A stretch of DNA of 64,000 nucleotides from Anastrepha obliqua (GCF_027943255.1 NC_072894.1:56981601-57045600); one strand, 5' to 3'. Positions 24,218 to 35,600 are shown, counted from the stretch's first letter. Notes: a model not told the origin generated them from the sequence alone. Numbers and translations: made by a program.

Positions 24218-24500
24218 AGCTACTAGCCAAAGGAGAGGCGAGGGGACGCAACCTGGGGTGTACCTCTATGAACGAACCTAGTGATTCTAGCCCCTCCTGC
24301 CCAGTATTTATTTCCCTACCGCAGAGCAGGGACGAGATCCTTAAAGTCTTTCTACCCCCAGCCTATTTAGAGCAGTGACAATTGACTCAGCCGCAATATT
24401 ATTAAAGGCACCCTCTATGTCTATAAAAGCCGCTAAAATGAATTGTTTTCTCTCCAGAGATTTCTCTACAGTCCTTCCTACCTTATGTAAGGCTGTCTCG

Positions 24501-25171
24501 GTAGATTACTTATTCTCATCTGTGAAAATTATGAATGAGATACTATTAAATTATATGTGTTGCCATGCTTTTTTTACACAGAATAAAAGAAAAGCGTATC
24601 GCCATACCTGCATAATTACTTAAAACAATTTTTTTTTTTTGAGATTATGACACTCTTTCAAATGAAAAAATGTATTTATTTTCAACAATATAAATTTAAT
24701 TTGTTTATGTAAATCATACATACGTAACATTTGAAACAAATTAAAATTGACGACGTGTCAACGCAGGATAAAATTAAATCCTGGCGGCAAGAACTTTGCC
24801 ATTTCGAAAAAAGCGACAAAGGTGACAAATAAATTCGAACTCTTGGAAAAAAATATTTTTACGTTTAAATTTAATCGTGCTAAGCTATTTTTAAAAGCAA
24901 AGCCACTTATTGTAACATTTAAATAAAATTTAATAGAATTGTGCCGCGTTTAAATCAAATTGCTGAATTAAGAGCAAAATATTTAGTGTTGAAACTTTTA
25001 CTGTCCGCAATAACTTTACTGTTGAAACAAATCCTTTTATTTCATGTAGTTTAACAGCAGAAAATATTTTATCTAACTGGTGCTGTTTCAGAGCAACAAA
25101 AATGTAACCGTTCTTATGAATTTGTGGGTGACACGCTAAATCCTATAAGTACATATAAATATAAATACATA
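24501..25171. other. AT-rich stretch, nothing recognised
   Basis: No gene or repeat landmark. The last bases are the left TA target copy of the MITE that follows. Confidence 0.5.
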
Positions 25172-25430
25172 TCGATGGTTTTCGAGAAAAGCTACACAAC
25201 TCAAAATTAACTCAAAATTCGGAGTTTTGCCGTTAAAAGCAAAAATCAACTACAGAGTTTATATATTTTTACCTGGAAAAGCGTCATAAGCGAATCTTGA
25301 AGCAATTCTGAGAGAGGGCGTTAGTGTCGTTTTGTCAGGTGATCGAATTGGCGTGTCACTTATCTAGACAACTGGCCCAACTCAGTATTTTGTATTTTTG
25401 AATTATGTCACTTTTCTCGAAAACCATCGA
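25172..25430. mobile_element. TA-flanked MITE, about 259 bp
   Basis: The sequences 25169-25191 and 25411-25433 are perfect inverted repeats of 23 bp (ATATCGATGGTTTTCGAGAA plus AAG). Taking TA as the target duplication, the element is 25172-25430. There is no transposase-like frame inside. The class is inferred from the TA flank; perfect ends suggest it is relatively young. Confidence 0.8.
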
Positions 25431-25433
25431 TAT

Positions 25434-26335
25434 ATTGATGCTTCGCTGTTTGCCGTTTACAATTTCATGTGAAAAGCATTGGTTTTTCTATATCTAAATG
25501 TATTTCACTTTCGTGTATGCATGTGAAGGCACAAAATCTACTCCACGGGATGGGCATACCTAACCTTGGGTGCAGAACTTTAACGGTCGGCGGTCGACGG
25601 ACACTTTTTTAAGAGATTTTACGGCCACGAATTTAGAATACAGAAATTCGATTTGACTACAAATCCTAAACAAATCCTGGACAAAAGTGTAACCTATGAA
25701 TTCAATTTAAAAAGCCTTATTGATGGTTTCTGGCTACATTTCACAAGTATATAGTTCGACCAATCAACTGAAGAGCGTAAGTTTATAGTTTCCTAATTTC
25801 CAAGCTGGTTAATTGACATCATCACATATGCAGTAATTAGCAATAAATCCGCAAAAATTAATCTACCCGTTCACATATGGCTTGTGAATTGATGAAAACA
25901 CAAATTCAGCCTCGTAGTTGCGGCAGCTTCTACTACCACTATAAGAAGTTCGGCTACTTCTTTGTGCCACTGCGATCGTTTGCATTGAATAAACGAATTC
26001 AGGATTGAAAATATTTAATAAACATTTTATTAGAATTATATTTATAAACCTCTTTTCTTTGCCGGTGTCCTTTTCATTTACTTTTTTCTTTGACGTTTCT
26101 CTGTACATTCGCCATAATAATTATCGACAAAACCGAAAACACAGGGTTGTATAGAAAAAAGTATAGCTATATTCAATGATTATTTTAAAATCTCGGATTT
26201 CAACAACTGCAGAAATGAAAGATAGTTCAATATTACATATTCAGTTTCAGTCAGCAAAAAAATGCTAACACCTCAATCGAAATAACTTTTCCAAGTGAAG
26301 AATATATTCGAAAAAGATGTGCCAGCTTTTCACAT
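25434..26335. other. Non-coding stretch, nothing recognised
   Basis: AT-rich DNA with no convincing coding or repeat signal. Confidence 0.5.
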
Positions 26336-26399
26336 CTAGGTTTCTTCCTCTATGGATGGAGGTTCAAAACAATTGATTGCTTTTACAGCCTCGATATTA

Positions 26400-27606
26400 A
26401 CGGGTGATTTTTTAGCTATTATCTTTTTTAACAGTTGGTTTAAACAGCTGACGCACGTTTCGTGTTTTGGTTCACTGTCAAACATCTTCAGTTTGGTCTA
26501 TAATATGACCATGAATCGTCTTACAAACGAACAGCGCTTGCAAATCATTGAATTTTATTATAAAAATGCGTGTTCTGTTACGAAAGTTTATCGCACGCTT
26601 CTTCCATTTTATGGTCAGTTTAATCGACGCACTGAAGCGGCCATTCGAGCTATTGTGACTAAATTTAGAACCAAATTTACATTATTGGACATCAAACCAC
26701 CAACACGCTTACGTAAAGTGCGAACTGAAGAAAATATCGCAGCTATCGGCCAGTGTTAATGATGACCATCAGTTATCGATTCGTCGCCGTTCGCAGCAAT
26801 TTGGTCTCTGTTAATTTCATTTCATTTATTGCCCAAAATAGGCCTCTGTTACTCAACAACGTGGAAAATTTTGCGAAAGGACTTAGGTGTGAAGCCTTTC
26901 AAAATACAGCTGGTGCAAGAATTGAAGCCGAACGACCTACCGCAACGCAGAATTTTTGGTGAATGGGCTCTTGGAAAGTTGGCCAAAGATCCACTTTTTT
27001 ATCGAAAAATTGGGTTCAGCGACGAAACTCATTTTTGGATTAATGGGTACGTAAATAAGCAGAATTGTCGATTTTGGAGTGAAGATCAGCCAAAAGAATT
27101 GCAAGAGCTACCAATGTATCCAGAAAAGGTCACAGTTTGGTGCGGTTTATGGGCTCATTGGACCGTACTTCATCAAAGATGCTGCGAATCGTAACGTAAC
27201 TGTGAATGGTGAGCGCCACCGTGAAGTGATATCCAACTTTTTTTTTGCCCAAACGGAACGGTGCCACATGCCACATAGCACGCGTAACAATGGACATGTT
27301 GAGAGGCAGTTCGGTGAACATTTTATTTCACGTTCGGGACCTGTCAATTGGCCACGCAGATCGTGCGATATAACGCCTTTAGATAATTTTTTGTGGGGTT
27401 ATGTTAAAGCTCATGCCTATTCAGACAACGCATTGGAAGACAACATTAAAGCATTTATATGTGAGATACCGGCCGAAACATTGGAAAGAGTATGCCAAAA
27501 TTGGACTAAGCGGATGGACCATTTGAAGCGCAGTCGCGGTCATTTTTCTGAATTTTACGTGTGTTTTTTTGAAAAATTTTCCTATAGCTTTTAAAAAATC
27601 ACTCTT
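26400..27606 (+). mobile_element. DUF4817-type DNA transposon, near full length
   Basis: Left end ACGGGTGATTTTTTAGCT; right end read inward AAGAGTGATTTTTTAAAAGC. TA occurs on both sides (26398-26399 and 27607-27608). Length is 1207 bp. The transposase gene fills most of it on the plus strand. LINE reverse-transcriptase coding resumes in the opposite direction directly at 27609, so the element appears to sit inside or at the edge of an older LINE. Confidence 0.85.
26505..27594 (+). pseudogene. DUF4817-type transposase, broken
   Basis: N-terminus from ATG 26505 or 26511: NRLTNEQRLQIIEFYYKN and RTEAAIRAIVTKFRTKFTLL, the DUF4817 helix-turn-helix. The frame closes at 26757. A second frame resumes at about 26840 with STTWKILRKDLGVKPFKIQL, then YRKIGFSDETHFWINGYVNK (first catalytic aspartate in SDETHF) and PEKVTVWCGLW. 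A further shift leads to NVTVNGERHREVISNFFF. The block that should read WFQQDGATCHT, with the second catalytic aspartate, is replaced by a short rearranged segment (TERCHMPHSTRNNG). After it come SRSGPVNWPRRSCDITPLDN and the normal tail. At least two frameshifts and a core deletion. Confidence 0.88.
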
Positions 27607-27608
27607 TA

Positions 27609-28150
27609 TAACTATCAGCAGTGGCATGGGTACCGATACGCGAGCGCGACGACTGTTTGTTTGAAGACGGGAGGTACTTCGTTTTGTCCTCGTTCACCAC
27701 CAAACCAATTAGCTTTAAAGGTAGAACTAACAACGTGGTTGTTAATTCCGATGAAGTCAATATCATCGGCATACGCCAACAATTGTATACTCTTATAAAA
27801 AATTGCGACTGAGCGATTAAGTGCCGCGGCTCATACGATCCTCTCCCACATCAGGTTAAAGAAGTCACACAACAGCGTCTCGTTTTGTATCAATTCCAAT
27901 TGTGATGGCACTGCTGGTATTAAGCAGCATCATTTTGCATACTCGTATTAGTTTTAAGAGGATACCAAACTCAGGCATCATGGCATATAGTCAACTCGTG
28001 TTTTTGCTTTCGAATGCAGCTTTAAAATTTACAATGAAATAGTATGTGTCGATTCTCTTTGCATGCGTCTTTTCCAAGATTTGGCATATTTTCTCACGAG
28101 TATTAATATCGTCTTTTCGTTAGCTCTGATTGCTTGTGTACGAGAGCTTC
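27609..28150 (-). pseudogene. LINE reverse transcriptase fragment
   Basis: The minus strand reads YYFIVNFKAAFESKN (family form FIDFkaAFDS, first catalytic aspartate changed to N), then PEFGILLKLIRVCKMMLLNT. After a deleted stretch it reads VYADDIDFIGINNHVV, the YADD box with both aspartates, and VVNEDKTKYL. Frame changes occur between the blocks. It ends at 27609 where the DUF4817-type element begins. On the far side of that element (26398 downward) eight codons, NIEAVKAI, could continue the same reading. Confidence 0.72.
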
Positions 28151-29330
28151 GTCATAACAGTTGTAGATAACATTGTTTTATTGGAAATGGAAGAAAGCTT
28201 AAAACTTAATAATATTGTGAGCATTGAAATCCAGTTAGGTATCTCTCTTTCCAGCAAATGTTGCTTCCCACCAAGAATGAGGAGTTACATAAACTGACAT
28301 CAATAAGAAAAAATTAACCCATTAAAAACAATGTACTACATTTAGACGACAATTTTTTTTCAGACTAAGAAAATTTTGTTAGACGCCGAGTTATCGAATT
28401 ATCGAAATAGGTTTTTCTAATTAAGAAAGGTCGATGTAGACAGGCTGTTGCGTCCACGTTGTAAAAATTGTTGTTCATAGTCGTCATGCTGATGATGATA
28501 CAAATTTGTTATACTTGAGAGAAAAGTTAATTATCTCTGGCGGAATTATCTGAATTGATTGGTCACTAAGGCCATGTACTTTCATCCAGCTACACTCGTT
28601 CATGGTGGGTTTTCTGTGGTCTCAGATCTATTGAAATAAGCATTAATTGTTTTTTTTTTTTTTTCGGCGTGAGGTTACGTTAAAAATGCCTTCCGTTTCC
28701 GTAAAAATATCCCCCTCTTCTCTTGAATTTTTCCTCCACCACGGGACTGCTTCCGCATTGCTTCGATTGCCAAGACGGCGTCCTAAGAAGGACACTTACT
28801 TACTCAACCTGCCTGTTTTGAGAAACCTATGCAAATAAGCAATCATTGACCAAATGCTTACAAATCTGCATAACTCAAACTGCAGGATTTTTGCGTTAGA
28901 GTGTTAATGAAAATCGGATATTTCTGATTGATTCCAGAGTGCCAAGCAGCTGCAGGCATTTTCGTATTTCATGTATGCATCTTTCTTTCTTCGTCCACAC
29001 ACTCTTTGTTTACACAGGTCTGAGTAAACTTCTCTTTATTTGGCGTGCATCCCATGAAAATTTTACAAAAATTCGAAAATAATTATCACTGATATGTGTA
29101 TTTATAGTTTGACGATTAAGTGAAGACTTGGTGTGTGTGGTGTAATTTAAACGTACCGAATAAATAGTTGTGATAACATGATTTGAGTAAATTATTTTGC
29201 GAATTCATTTTGTACTGTACAAGTAATATTGAACAAAAAGATTCGATTCGTTAAAATATTACTTCGTTTAACATAGCACAACCGGAGCCAACAAACAATT
29301 ATTTGATTTTCTCTAGTCGTCCGCAGAAAA
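28151..29330. other. Non-coding stretch with a T tract
   Basis: A run of 18 T at about 28648-28665 is followed by roughly 170 less AT-rich bases ending GGACACTTACTTACTCAACC. That may be a retroelement scrap, but no coding motif supports it. The remainder is AT-rich and unremarkable. Confidence 0.4.
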
Positions 29331-29795
29331 CTGGGGAATAAGTTCGTGGAGTTTTTACCGAAAGCTTTTATTTAAGCAGAAAACAATAATGATACCAATA
29401 TGTTAATCAATTATTTATTCGCCGTTGCTGTTTAAAACCTCTTCCCACCTCTCGACCAATTTGTTGATGCCGTTCTGCCAAAAATCGCCTGGTATGGTGT
29501 CAAAGAAGTTGTTGAACCAGTTTTTAAGGACCTCTTTGTTATCGAATGCCCTTGTTATGGTTTGACAGAGAACGGAAAAGGCGGTAATCGGAAACCTGGC
29601 GTTGTCGTGAAGTGGTATGGTTTGACCATATCGATCAGGTATTTTTAGGCGAATAACCTCATTAATGCGGTATAGCTGGGCAATGTAGAGCTCCTTGTTG
29701 ATCGTAATAGAAAATTAAATAACTCAAAAACACAATTGACTTAGTTTTGTAGAGCAGAAAGAGTTAGACCCAATTTAATATTATTGGAATAAATG
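29331..29795 (-). mobile_element. mariner element, family A, 5'-deleted
   Basis: Left end CTGGGGAATAAGTTCGTGGA matches the family A terminus at 12465. The minus strand encodes the transposase C-terminus: IPLHDNARFPITAFSVLCQT keeps the second catalytic aspartate (HDNAR), then WFNNFFDTIPGDFWQNGINK and LVERWEEVLNSNGE. The coding part then jumps near 29715 to the non-coding 5' end of the family (CAATTGACTTAGTTTTGTAG), which shows a large internal deletion. No right terminal repeat remains. Confidence 0.75.
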
Positions 29796-30346
29796 AAAAC
29801 CACGCACTCACCACTGAGACTAGAATACCGTCCGTCCATCTGATGTTATAAGCTACAATTCTCATTGTCTAGAAAAAGTTTGTTTGATTTCAAAAATTTA
29901 GGGACAATCCAAATAAAATTCGATATATATGTATGTGCGTGCGTATTTAAAGTTTGGTCTAGACCGAAATTAGCACTTGCCTACTTGTTTTTGTTTCGAT
30001 TTTAGTGATTTATTTCCCTTTGTTAAATGTGGCTTGCATTAAAAATCCAGTCGTCATATGGCACGAATGTTGAGAATGCGAAGAATGCTGTTTTCATTCT
30101 GCCGGGCACAAGTATGTGTGTGTGGTTTTGTAGGACGTGCCATAAAAAACATGAACGTTGAAAGGAGACTGTAATTAATTACAAATACGTGAAAATTATG
30201 GCGCACTGGGTGAGGTAAGATGGTAATTTTTCAAAATAACGTAGAAGCGCGACAACGGCACCATTAATGTGGTTAAGGGAAAAATGTGTGCCAAAAATAT
30301 TTGGTGGTTAACAACAGCAATAAAATTCGATTTTATGTAATGTAAA
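29796..30346. other. AT-rich stretch, nothing recognised
   Basis: Unremarkable AT-rich DNA between two mariner copies. Confidence 0.5.
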
Positions 30347-30348
30347 TA

Positions 30349-31551
30349 TCAGGTCAGTTCATAAGTTCGTGCGTATTGTACCCATAATTTCACTTTTGTA
30401 CGATCTTTGCCATACAAAAAATTATTCGCGGAACATAACGGAACTATTTTCATTTTCTTTGATATATTGTGCATTCACCAAGTGATTTTAATCGCGGATA
30501 GAAGCACGCTGCAGAAATAAACACTGTTCACGGAGAGGATACCGTGAGTGTAAGGACTGCGTAAAAGTGGTTTTCAAAATTCCAAAGTGGTAACTGCGAT
30601 GTGGAGGATGTCCCGCGCGCTGGTCATCCTGAAGTCTTTAATTCCGACGCCTTGCTCGAACTCGTGGAAGTTGAGCCAAATTTGACAGTCGATATGATAG
30701 ATCAGAGGTTATATTCATCACATGAAACAATTCACAGGCAACTGGTTCAGTTGGGAAAGGTTTCAAAGCTGGGAAAATGGGTTCCGCATAGACTTTCCAT
30801 AGCTGACCTTCAGCTCAGCAGAGAGTGAATGTGTGTTCTCAGCTGCTGCAACGGCTTGAAAATAAAAGTTTTTTTAACCCTATCGTTACTGATGATGAAA
30901 AATGGGTTCTTTACAATAATCCTGTTCGTAAACGCTAATGGTTAGTTGAAGATGAAACACCAGAACCGACCACTAGAGATGGCCTTCACCCCAAGAAGAT
31001 TCTCCCGTCTATTTGGTGGGATATGGCCGGCATTGTATAATATTATATATTATGAACTTCTGAAACCAAACCAGACGATAACAGCTGATTATTATTCAAA
31101 TCAGATATTAAACCTGAATGAGGCACTTAACAAAAATCGACCGTCTTTAGTGAATAGACGCAAAGTTTTGTTTCACCACGACAACGCAAGACCTCATACC
31201 GCAAGGCAAACATTAGGCAAGCTGAACAAGCTCGGATGGGAGCTAATGCCGCATCCACTATACTCTCCGAATATTGCATCTTATGATTATCACCTTTTCC
31301 GTGGACTTCACTTCAATATTAGTAACAAGAACTACTCCTCAAAAGAAGCTATAAAAAGGAATATCGAAAGGTATTTTGGCTCCAAGGACAAACTATTTTT
31401 TGAGCAGGGAATTAAAAATTTGCCTAAACGTTGGGAAGACATTGTAAATAATGAAGGAAAATATGTTATTGATTAATAACTACTTTGAACTTCTTTTTTA
31501 TTAATTTGAAAATCACCTTTAAAGAACGCACGAACTTATGGACTGACCTGA
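30349..31551 (+). mobile_element. mariner element with both ends, about 1203 bp
   Basis: Left end TCAGGTCAGTTCATAAGTTC and right end read inward TCAGGTCAGTCCATAAGTTC, both continuing GTGCGT: 26 bp with one mismatch. TA target copies lie at 30347-30348 and 31552-31553. Overall length is close to a standard mariner, so the element is only slightly deleted. Confidence 0.92.
30520..31476 (+). pseudogene. mariner transposase, frameshifted
   Basis: The start of the gene is decayed. From 30601 a frame reads VEDVPRAGHPEVFNSDALLE and DQRLYSSHETIHRQL (second helix-turn-helix), then GKWVPHRLS, mariner's WVPHEL motif. It closes at 30828. Another frame between 30830 and 30950 gives IVTDDEKWVLYNNPV (first catalytic aspartate). 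The last frame, 30946-31476, carries YYELLKPNQTITADYYSNQI, then FHHDNARPHTARQ (second aspartate) and YSPNIASYDYHLF, where the third aspartate is exactly 34 residues on, DD34D. It runs to the natural C-terminus LPKRWEDIVNNEGKYVID. Two frame changes inactivate it; all three acids survive. Confidence 0.88.
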
Positions 31552-31553
31552 TA

Positions 31554-33370
31554 CATAAACAGGGCTGCTGGGAAAGTTGTTCTAGATGCTTAAGGACATG
31601 GTTATTTAAGTCATTTCTGGATGGGAGAGAAAAGCCCAGAAACGACAGCAACATTTCCAACAGCGGCAGTAGCAGTAGAATCAGTTGGGCAGTGGAAATG
31701 AAGTGTTTAGGCAAACCGGCGCTTGAGTCAAACACTCAATGGAGTAACAAACAAAGGGAAAGACAAAAGATTATAAGTATCGGATTATTGCACATTATCC
31801 GATGTTTCATTCCCTCCTAAATCATTTGTGAATGCAATGGGAAAAGTGGGTACAATTGAACCTAGGCGCAGGAACCGTTTGTGCCAATAGACGTAAACAC
31901 GACTCCACGTTGAAGAAATTCTAAAGCGGTTCTAATGTGGATATCAGCCAAGGAGAAGGAGTGTCGCAGGGTTAGTGAGTGTATGCCTCACCTACATCCC
32001 TTGATAATGTTTCTGATTTTTTGATTTCAACCTGCTTACCAAAAAACAAGTAATTTCTGATTTGACGCGGCTGACGTAACGAGGCAGCATCTAAGAACAA
32101 GCGTCTTGAAAAGTTATTTAATAAAAAAATGAGAATTTGTAGCAGGGACAAGCATGTCGAGATATTATAATGAATCAAAAGCTTAAACTGTAAAGTTATT
32201 TTTTGGTTTAGTTACTTATTTTTAAAACTGGTTTCTTATGAAATTTTACCCTCAATTAGCTTAGCCCGTAAGTCGCCTACATGTCACTTTCTTCATTTAA
32301 GTATTACAGGATTTTGGATAGCTAAATAAATATACTAGATTTTTAAAATAATTTGCAGAATAATTTACATACATATTTTTTTTAATGATGAAGTAAGAAA
32401 GAGAACATTCGTGTATTCAAAACTTTATAATTCAACTACTTTTCACTGTCAGAGCTTGGCTCAAATTTTTTTACTTAATTAAAAACAAACAAAAATCCGA
32501 GCTTAGGATTAACATTTAAAATTAGATCTAACATTAATGAAATCGACAATCGATTTTTTTAAATAACCCTTAAAATCGGGTATCTCAAAAATGGTTAGGT
32601 TTTTGATATCAATCGCGTCACATTTTCAAATTAGTCATTAATGGCGGAAATAATAATTTCCTTAATCGAGAACTTTTGGGTCGCTGAATACGAAACTGAC
32701 ATTGTAATTTAAAAATTAAATATGGCAGTAATAAAATATCTGAACAGAAAAGAAAAAAGTGATATTTTTCAGGAAATTAAAAAGAATTTGCCAATGTAAC
32801 TTCCATAGAAATATTTAGGCAGAGGACTGCTGCATCCTATTGAAAAATCGAATCAGTTTATTAATAAATAGAGCTGAAGGTCAAGAAATATGCCAAGTCC
32901 TTTGATTCCCTTGGGTAAACTGTGCGGTTTTTCTATTTTATGATAGGTTCGACACATAAATGCACCAACTCCAATATAGATGGTTATGGCCTATATCATG
33001 GTACTGAAATTATTGGTGATCGAATGCAACAGCACAGCGGAAGTTCTAACGATTCCATTGGGGCTCTATGGAGATCGAAATTAAAGCACGTTTTAGGAGT
33101 CCAATCTCTAGAAATCTAAATAAAATCATGGACCGGTACTTAACCGCTTATTCTATTGCCCAGGAACTGAAGATTAGTGGAAATCGCTTAAAACGATTTG
33201 CTCGTGTTCAAAAAAAACTTTGGCGTAGAGATGCATCTCGAATTGACGTCAACGATTCTCTGGCGAAGCGTAACGAATTCAACGAAGTTTAATTGTACTT
33301 ATAGACCATGCCTCTTATTATGACCTCCTTTTCAAGCGTTTATAAAATTCATTCTTGATGGTACAAAAGT
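31554..33370. other. Non-coding stretch; one weak open frame
   Basis: Mostly AT-rich without landmarks. The 74-codon plus frame at 33068-33292 reads DRYLTAYSIAQELKISGNRL and then KRFARVQKKLWRRD. That could be a helix-turn-helix remnant, but I cannot assign a family. Its last codons lie in a 37-bp direct repeat (33275-33311 and 35958-35994). Confidence 0.4.
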
Positions 33371-33371
33371 A

Positions 33372-33494
33372 TTGGGTTGGGGAATAAGTTCATAGCGTTT
33401 TTAGAATTTCTTCTTTTTTTACAAAGATTTGTTTGCTGTCTGGCAAAGGGTAAGCATTCATTCGATATAACTCTTTCTGCTCTACAAAACTATG
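33372..33494 (+). mobile_element. mariner family A, left part (split by piggyBac insertion)
   Basis: Starts TTGGGTTGGGGAATAAGTTC, the family A end. It is collinear with the reverse complement of 53948-53825 (CAAAGATTTGTTTGCTGTCT, then the TCTTTCTGCTCTACAAAACT stretch). It stops at TTAA 33495-33498, where the piggyBac-like element begins. The same mariner resumes at 35553. Confidence 0.88.
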
Positions 33495-35556
33495 TTAACC
33501 CGAATCTTCCCACGATTACCATATGGTAATGCAAACATGCCGTTGCAATTTTACGTATTATGTCTGAACTAAATAACAAAAACAAAAAAGAATGCATAAT
33601 AAATGCAGCTCACGGAAAAACATAAGTTTTTTGTTATTTTTAGTGCAGCTAGCAGAGCTATAAGACGTCAAACTCAGGTGAAAAAAAAAAGTTAATTATT
33701 GTGGTTTTTTAACATGGCACGTCGGTAAGTATATGAATAACTTTTTGCTTTTTTGATATATTTCCAAAAAAATTGCATCAGTTGGTAGCTAATGAAATAA
33801 ACTAGTGAATGCGAGTTTAGTTTTGTTTGAAATTTGGTTTTTTGAGTAACTTTTTTGTATTTTACTCAAGGCGTTACCATATGGTAACCGTGGGACGTCT
33901 AGGGTACAGGGTTTTAGTTACGTTTGGTGTAGTTTTTTTCTTGAGATTTTTTATCATATTTATTGATATGTTGTGAATTACAGCGGTTTATCGTTGCAAG
34001 AAATGTTTGATTTCATTCAAGAACTCGATGAAGCAGAAGATCAAAATCAACTGTGTGATATTCCAACCACTATTTATATCGAGCCTCCTGTGGATGGCAA
34101 CGAATCTGGCGAAGATGACGCTGAAGATGATTGTGCGGGCATTCCAGATAATGTTTGCTCGGCTCAGCTAAGAGGTGGCTGCGAAGTTGTTATGGCTAGT
34201 GGGCGACGTATGCAAGGTTTCGATGAAGAGGAGGATATGGGAGGCATGTTTAGACACGGTATAAGCATACCATCATTTTAATCTTATAAACCCTAAATTT
34301 TTTAGAACCAAAATATAAGAGATTTGCCTGTTATTGAGGTTGAAGACACTTATAATGAGATGGAGGATGAAGAAACAACGGCTAATCGTTCAGAATCTCC
34401 AATGAGGAAGCGCTTACGTAAAATTGAACCGAAGCATGATCGACGATTTTCCTGATGAATTGAAATCGCTGCCATTCCAGTTTTATTTCGATAACCTGTT
34501 TACTAGTTATCCTCTGTTGGCATATCTCAAGTCATGCGGATATAATGGTACTGGGACAATCCGAGAAAACAGAATTCCAGAAAGCTGTCCACTAGTGCAT
34601 AAAAAAGACTTCAAGTCAATGGAAAGAGGTTACTCTGAATCAATTGAAATGAAAAGCACTGGTATTTGTTTGGTGAAATGGAAAGATAAAAATGTTGTCT
34701 GCATGTTATCTACCTGCTTTGGTGAGGATCCGAAATCAATGGCACAGCGTTATTCGAAGGCAAGTGGATCGAAAATAAATGTACCCCGTCCTTGCGCAAT
34801 CACGGAATATAATAAATTTATGTGCGCAGTAGACCGATTAGATCAAAATCTATCCCTGCACCGCATCGCATACAGGGGAAAAAAGTGGTGGTCTAGCACT
34901 TTTACCTGGCTGTTAGATGCTTGTATTCAAAATGCATGACAACTTTACCGAAAAGATCAACCTATCAGTCAGTTAGAATTTCGGCGAAAAGTTGCAGTAT
35001 ACTACTGCAAACACTATGGTATACCGCCCAAAAGTCCTGGACCTGCGCCCTTTCACAGATATGCATATCAACCAGGTCGAGTTGAACATACTCTGCGCTA
35101 TGATCAGGTTGGACATTTTGTGGTACCATCAAATCGTAGGCATTGTGCCGGTGACGGATGCAGAGTTAATGGACGAACTGCATGTGGTAAATGCAACGTA
35201 GGACTTTGCGTACAATGTTTTGCTCAGTACCACACAAAACCATGATAAATTTCAGTTCAAAAATGTTTTTTTTTTTCATTGTCGTGAATTCATTTATTTT
35301 ACTTATTTTTTAAATAAAAATGTTTGAAAACAGTTATTTTTTGAAAAATTAAAAATAAAACGACATTCGAAAACCATTTTGTCTAGAAGTCCCACGATTA
35401 CCATATGGTACCGCTAGTTTTCCGCATTTTCCGGAAAATCGAAGCGAGGAAAATGAAAATGGACTTCATTTTCGTGCTCAGGAGATCGAAATACATAAGT
35501 ATACAACATTTCACAAAAATCCAAAACAAAAAAAGTTATGGGACTTCCCGGGTTAA
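33495..35556 (+). mobile_element. piggyBac-like element inserted in a mariner
   Basis: TTAA target copies at 33495-33498 and 35553-35556. Inside them the ends read CCCGAATCTTCCCACGATTA and, inward from the right, CCCGGGAAGTCCCATAACTT, an imperfect terminal repeat beginning CCCG. The 20-base segment CCCACGATTACCATATGGTA occurs 11 bases inside the left end (33509-33528) and again at 35391-35410 in the same orientation. A third, inverted version surrounds the palindrome at 33873-33888. The transposase gene occupies 33973-35245 on the plus strand with a central deletion. Confidence 0.95.
33973..35245 (+). pseudogene. piggyBac-like transposase, centrally deleted
   Basis: The N-terminal 102 codons (33973-34281) form an acidic, probably disordered region (DELDEAEDQNQLCD-like, GNESGEDDAEDDCAG) typical of piggyBac-family proteins. 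A second acidic stretch at 34306-34420 (NIRDLPVIEVEDTYNEMEDE) is separated by a possible 47-base intron or frameshifting insert (GT at 34259, AG at 34304-34305), but the phases do not match. At about 34430 the sequence jumps to DDFPDELKSLPFQFYFDNLF. FDNLFTS holds one catalytic aspartate, and CAVDRLDQNLSLH holds the later aspartate pair. The first catalytic aspartate (usually TIDE) and roughly 200 residues are missing. One nonsense codon at 34937 precedes an otherwise open C-terminus with a cysteine-rich domain (HCAGDGCR, TACGKCNVGLCVQCFAQYH). Confidence 0.9.
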
Positions 35557-35600
35557 TTGGATTTTTGAGTGAACTTATCTAGTTTTTTAAATAGAGAGGA
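35557..35600 (+). mobile_element. mariner family A, continuation after the piggyBac
   Basis: TTGGATTTTTGAGTGAACTT continues the mariner broken at 33494. In the uninterrupted family copies the same place reads TTAATTGTATTTTTAAGTTA (reverse complement of about 53801-53820). Similarity fades after the TTTTTTAA at about 35585, so the mariner is truncated there. Confidence 0.8.

Larger units (their letters stand above)
22540..24500 (-). mobile_element. 5'-truncated I-type LINE (reverse transcriptase plus RNase H)
   Basis: On the minus strand the order is reverse transcriptase end, RNase H, then a C/H zinc-like motif and a 3' tail, as in I- and Jockey-group LINEs that carry RNase H. Near 24420 a frame reads AAFIDIEGAFNNIAAESIV (RT motif with the first catalytic aspartate). 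At about 24170 it reads VVAYSDDLVLM, the YxDD box. The element stops abruptly near 24500, so the endonuclease and the first part of RT are missing, which is typical 5' truncation. The 3' tail at 22540-22680 includes GTGCAACAGGCACACTTC. Several frame changes show it is dead. Confidence 0.82.

Noticed and set aside
34259..34305. Intron in the piggyBac-like gene (GT...AG, 47 bases)
   Set aside because: The exon phases do not match (one base is left over), so splicing here would not restore the frame. I treat it as decay, though an original intron is not excluded.
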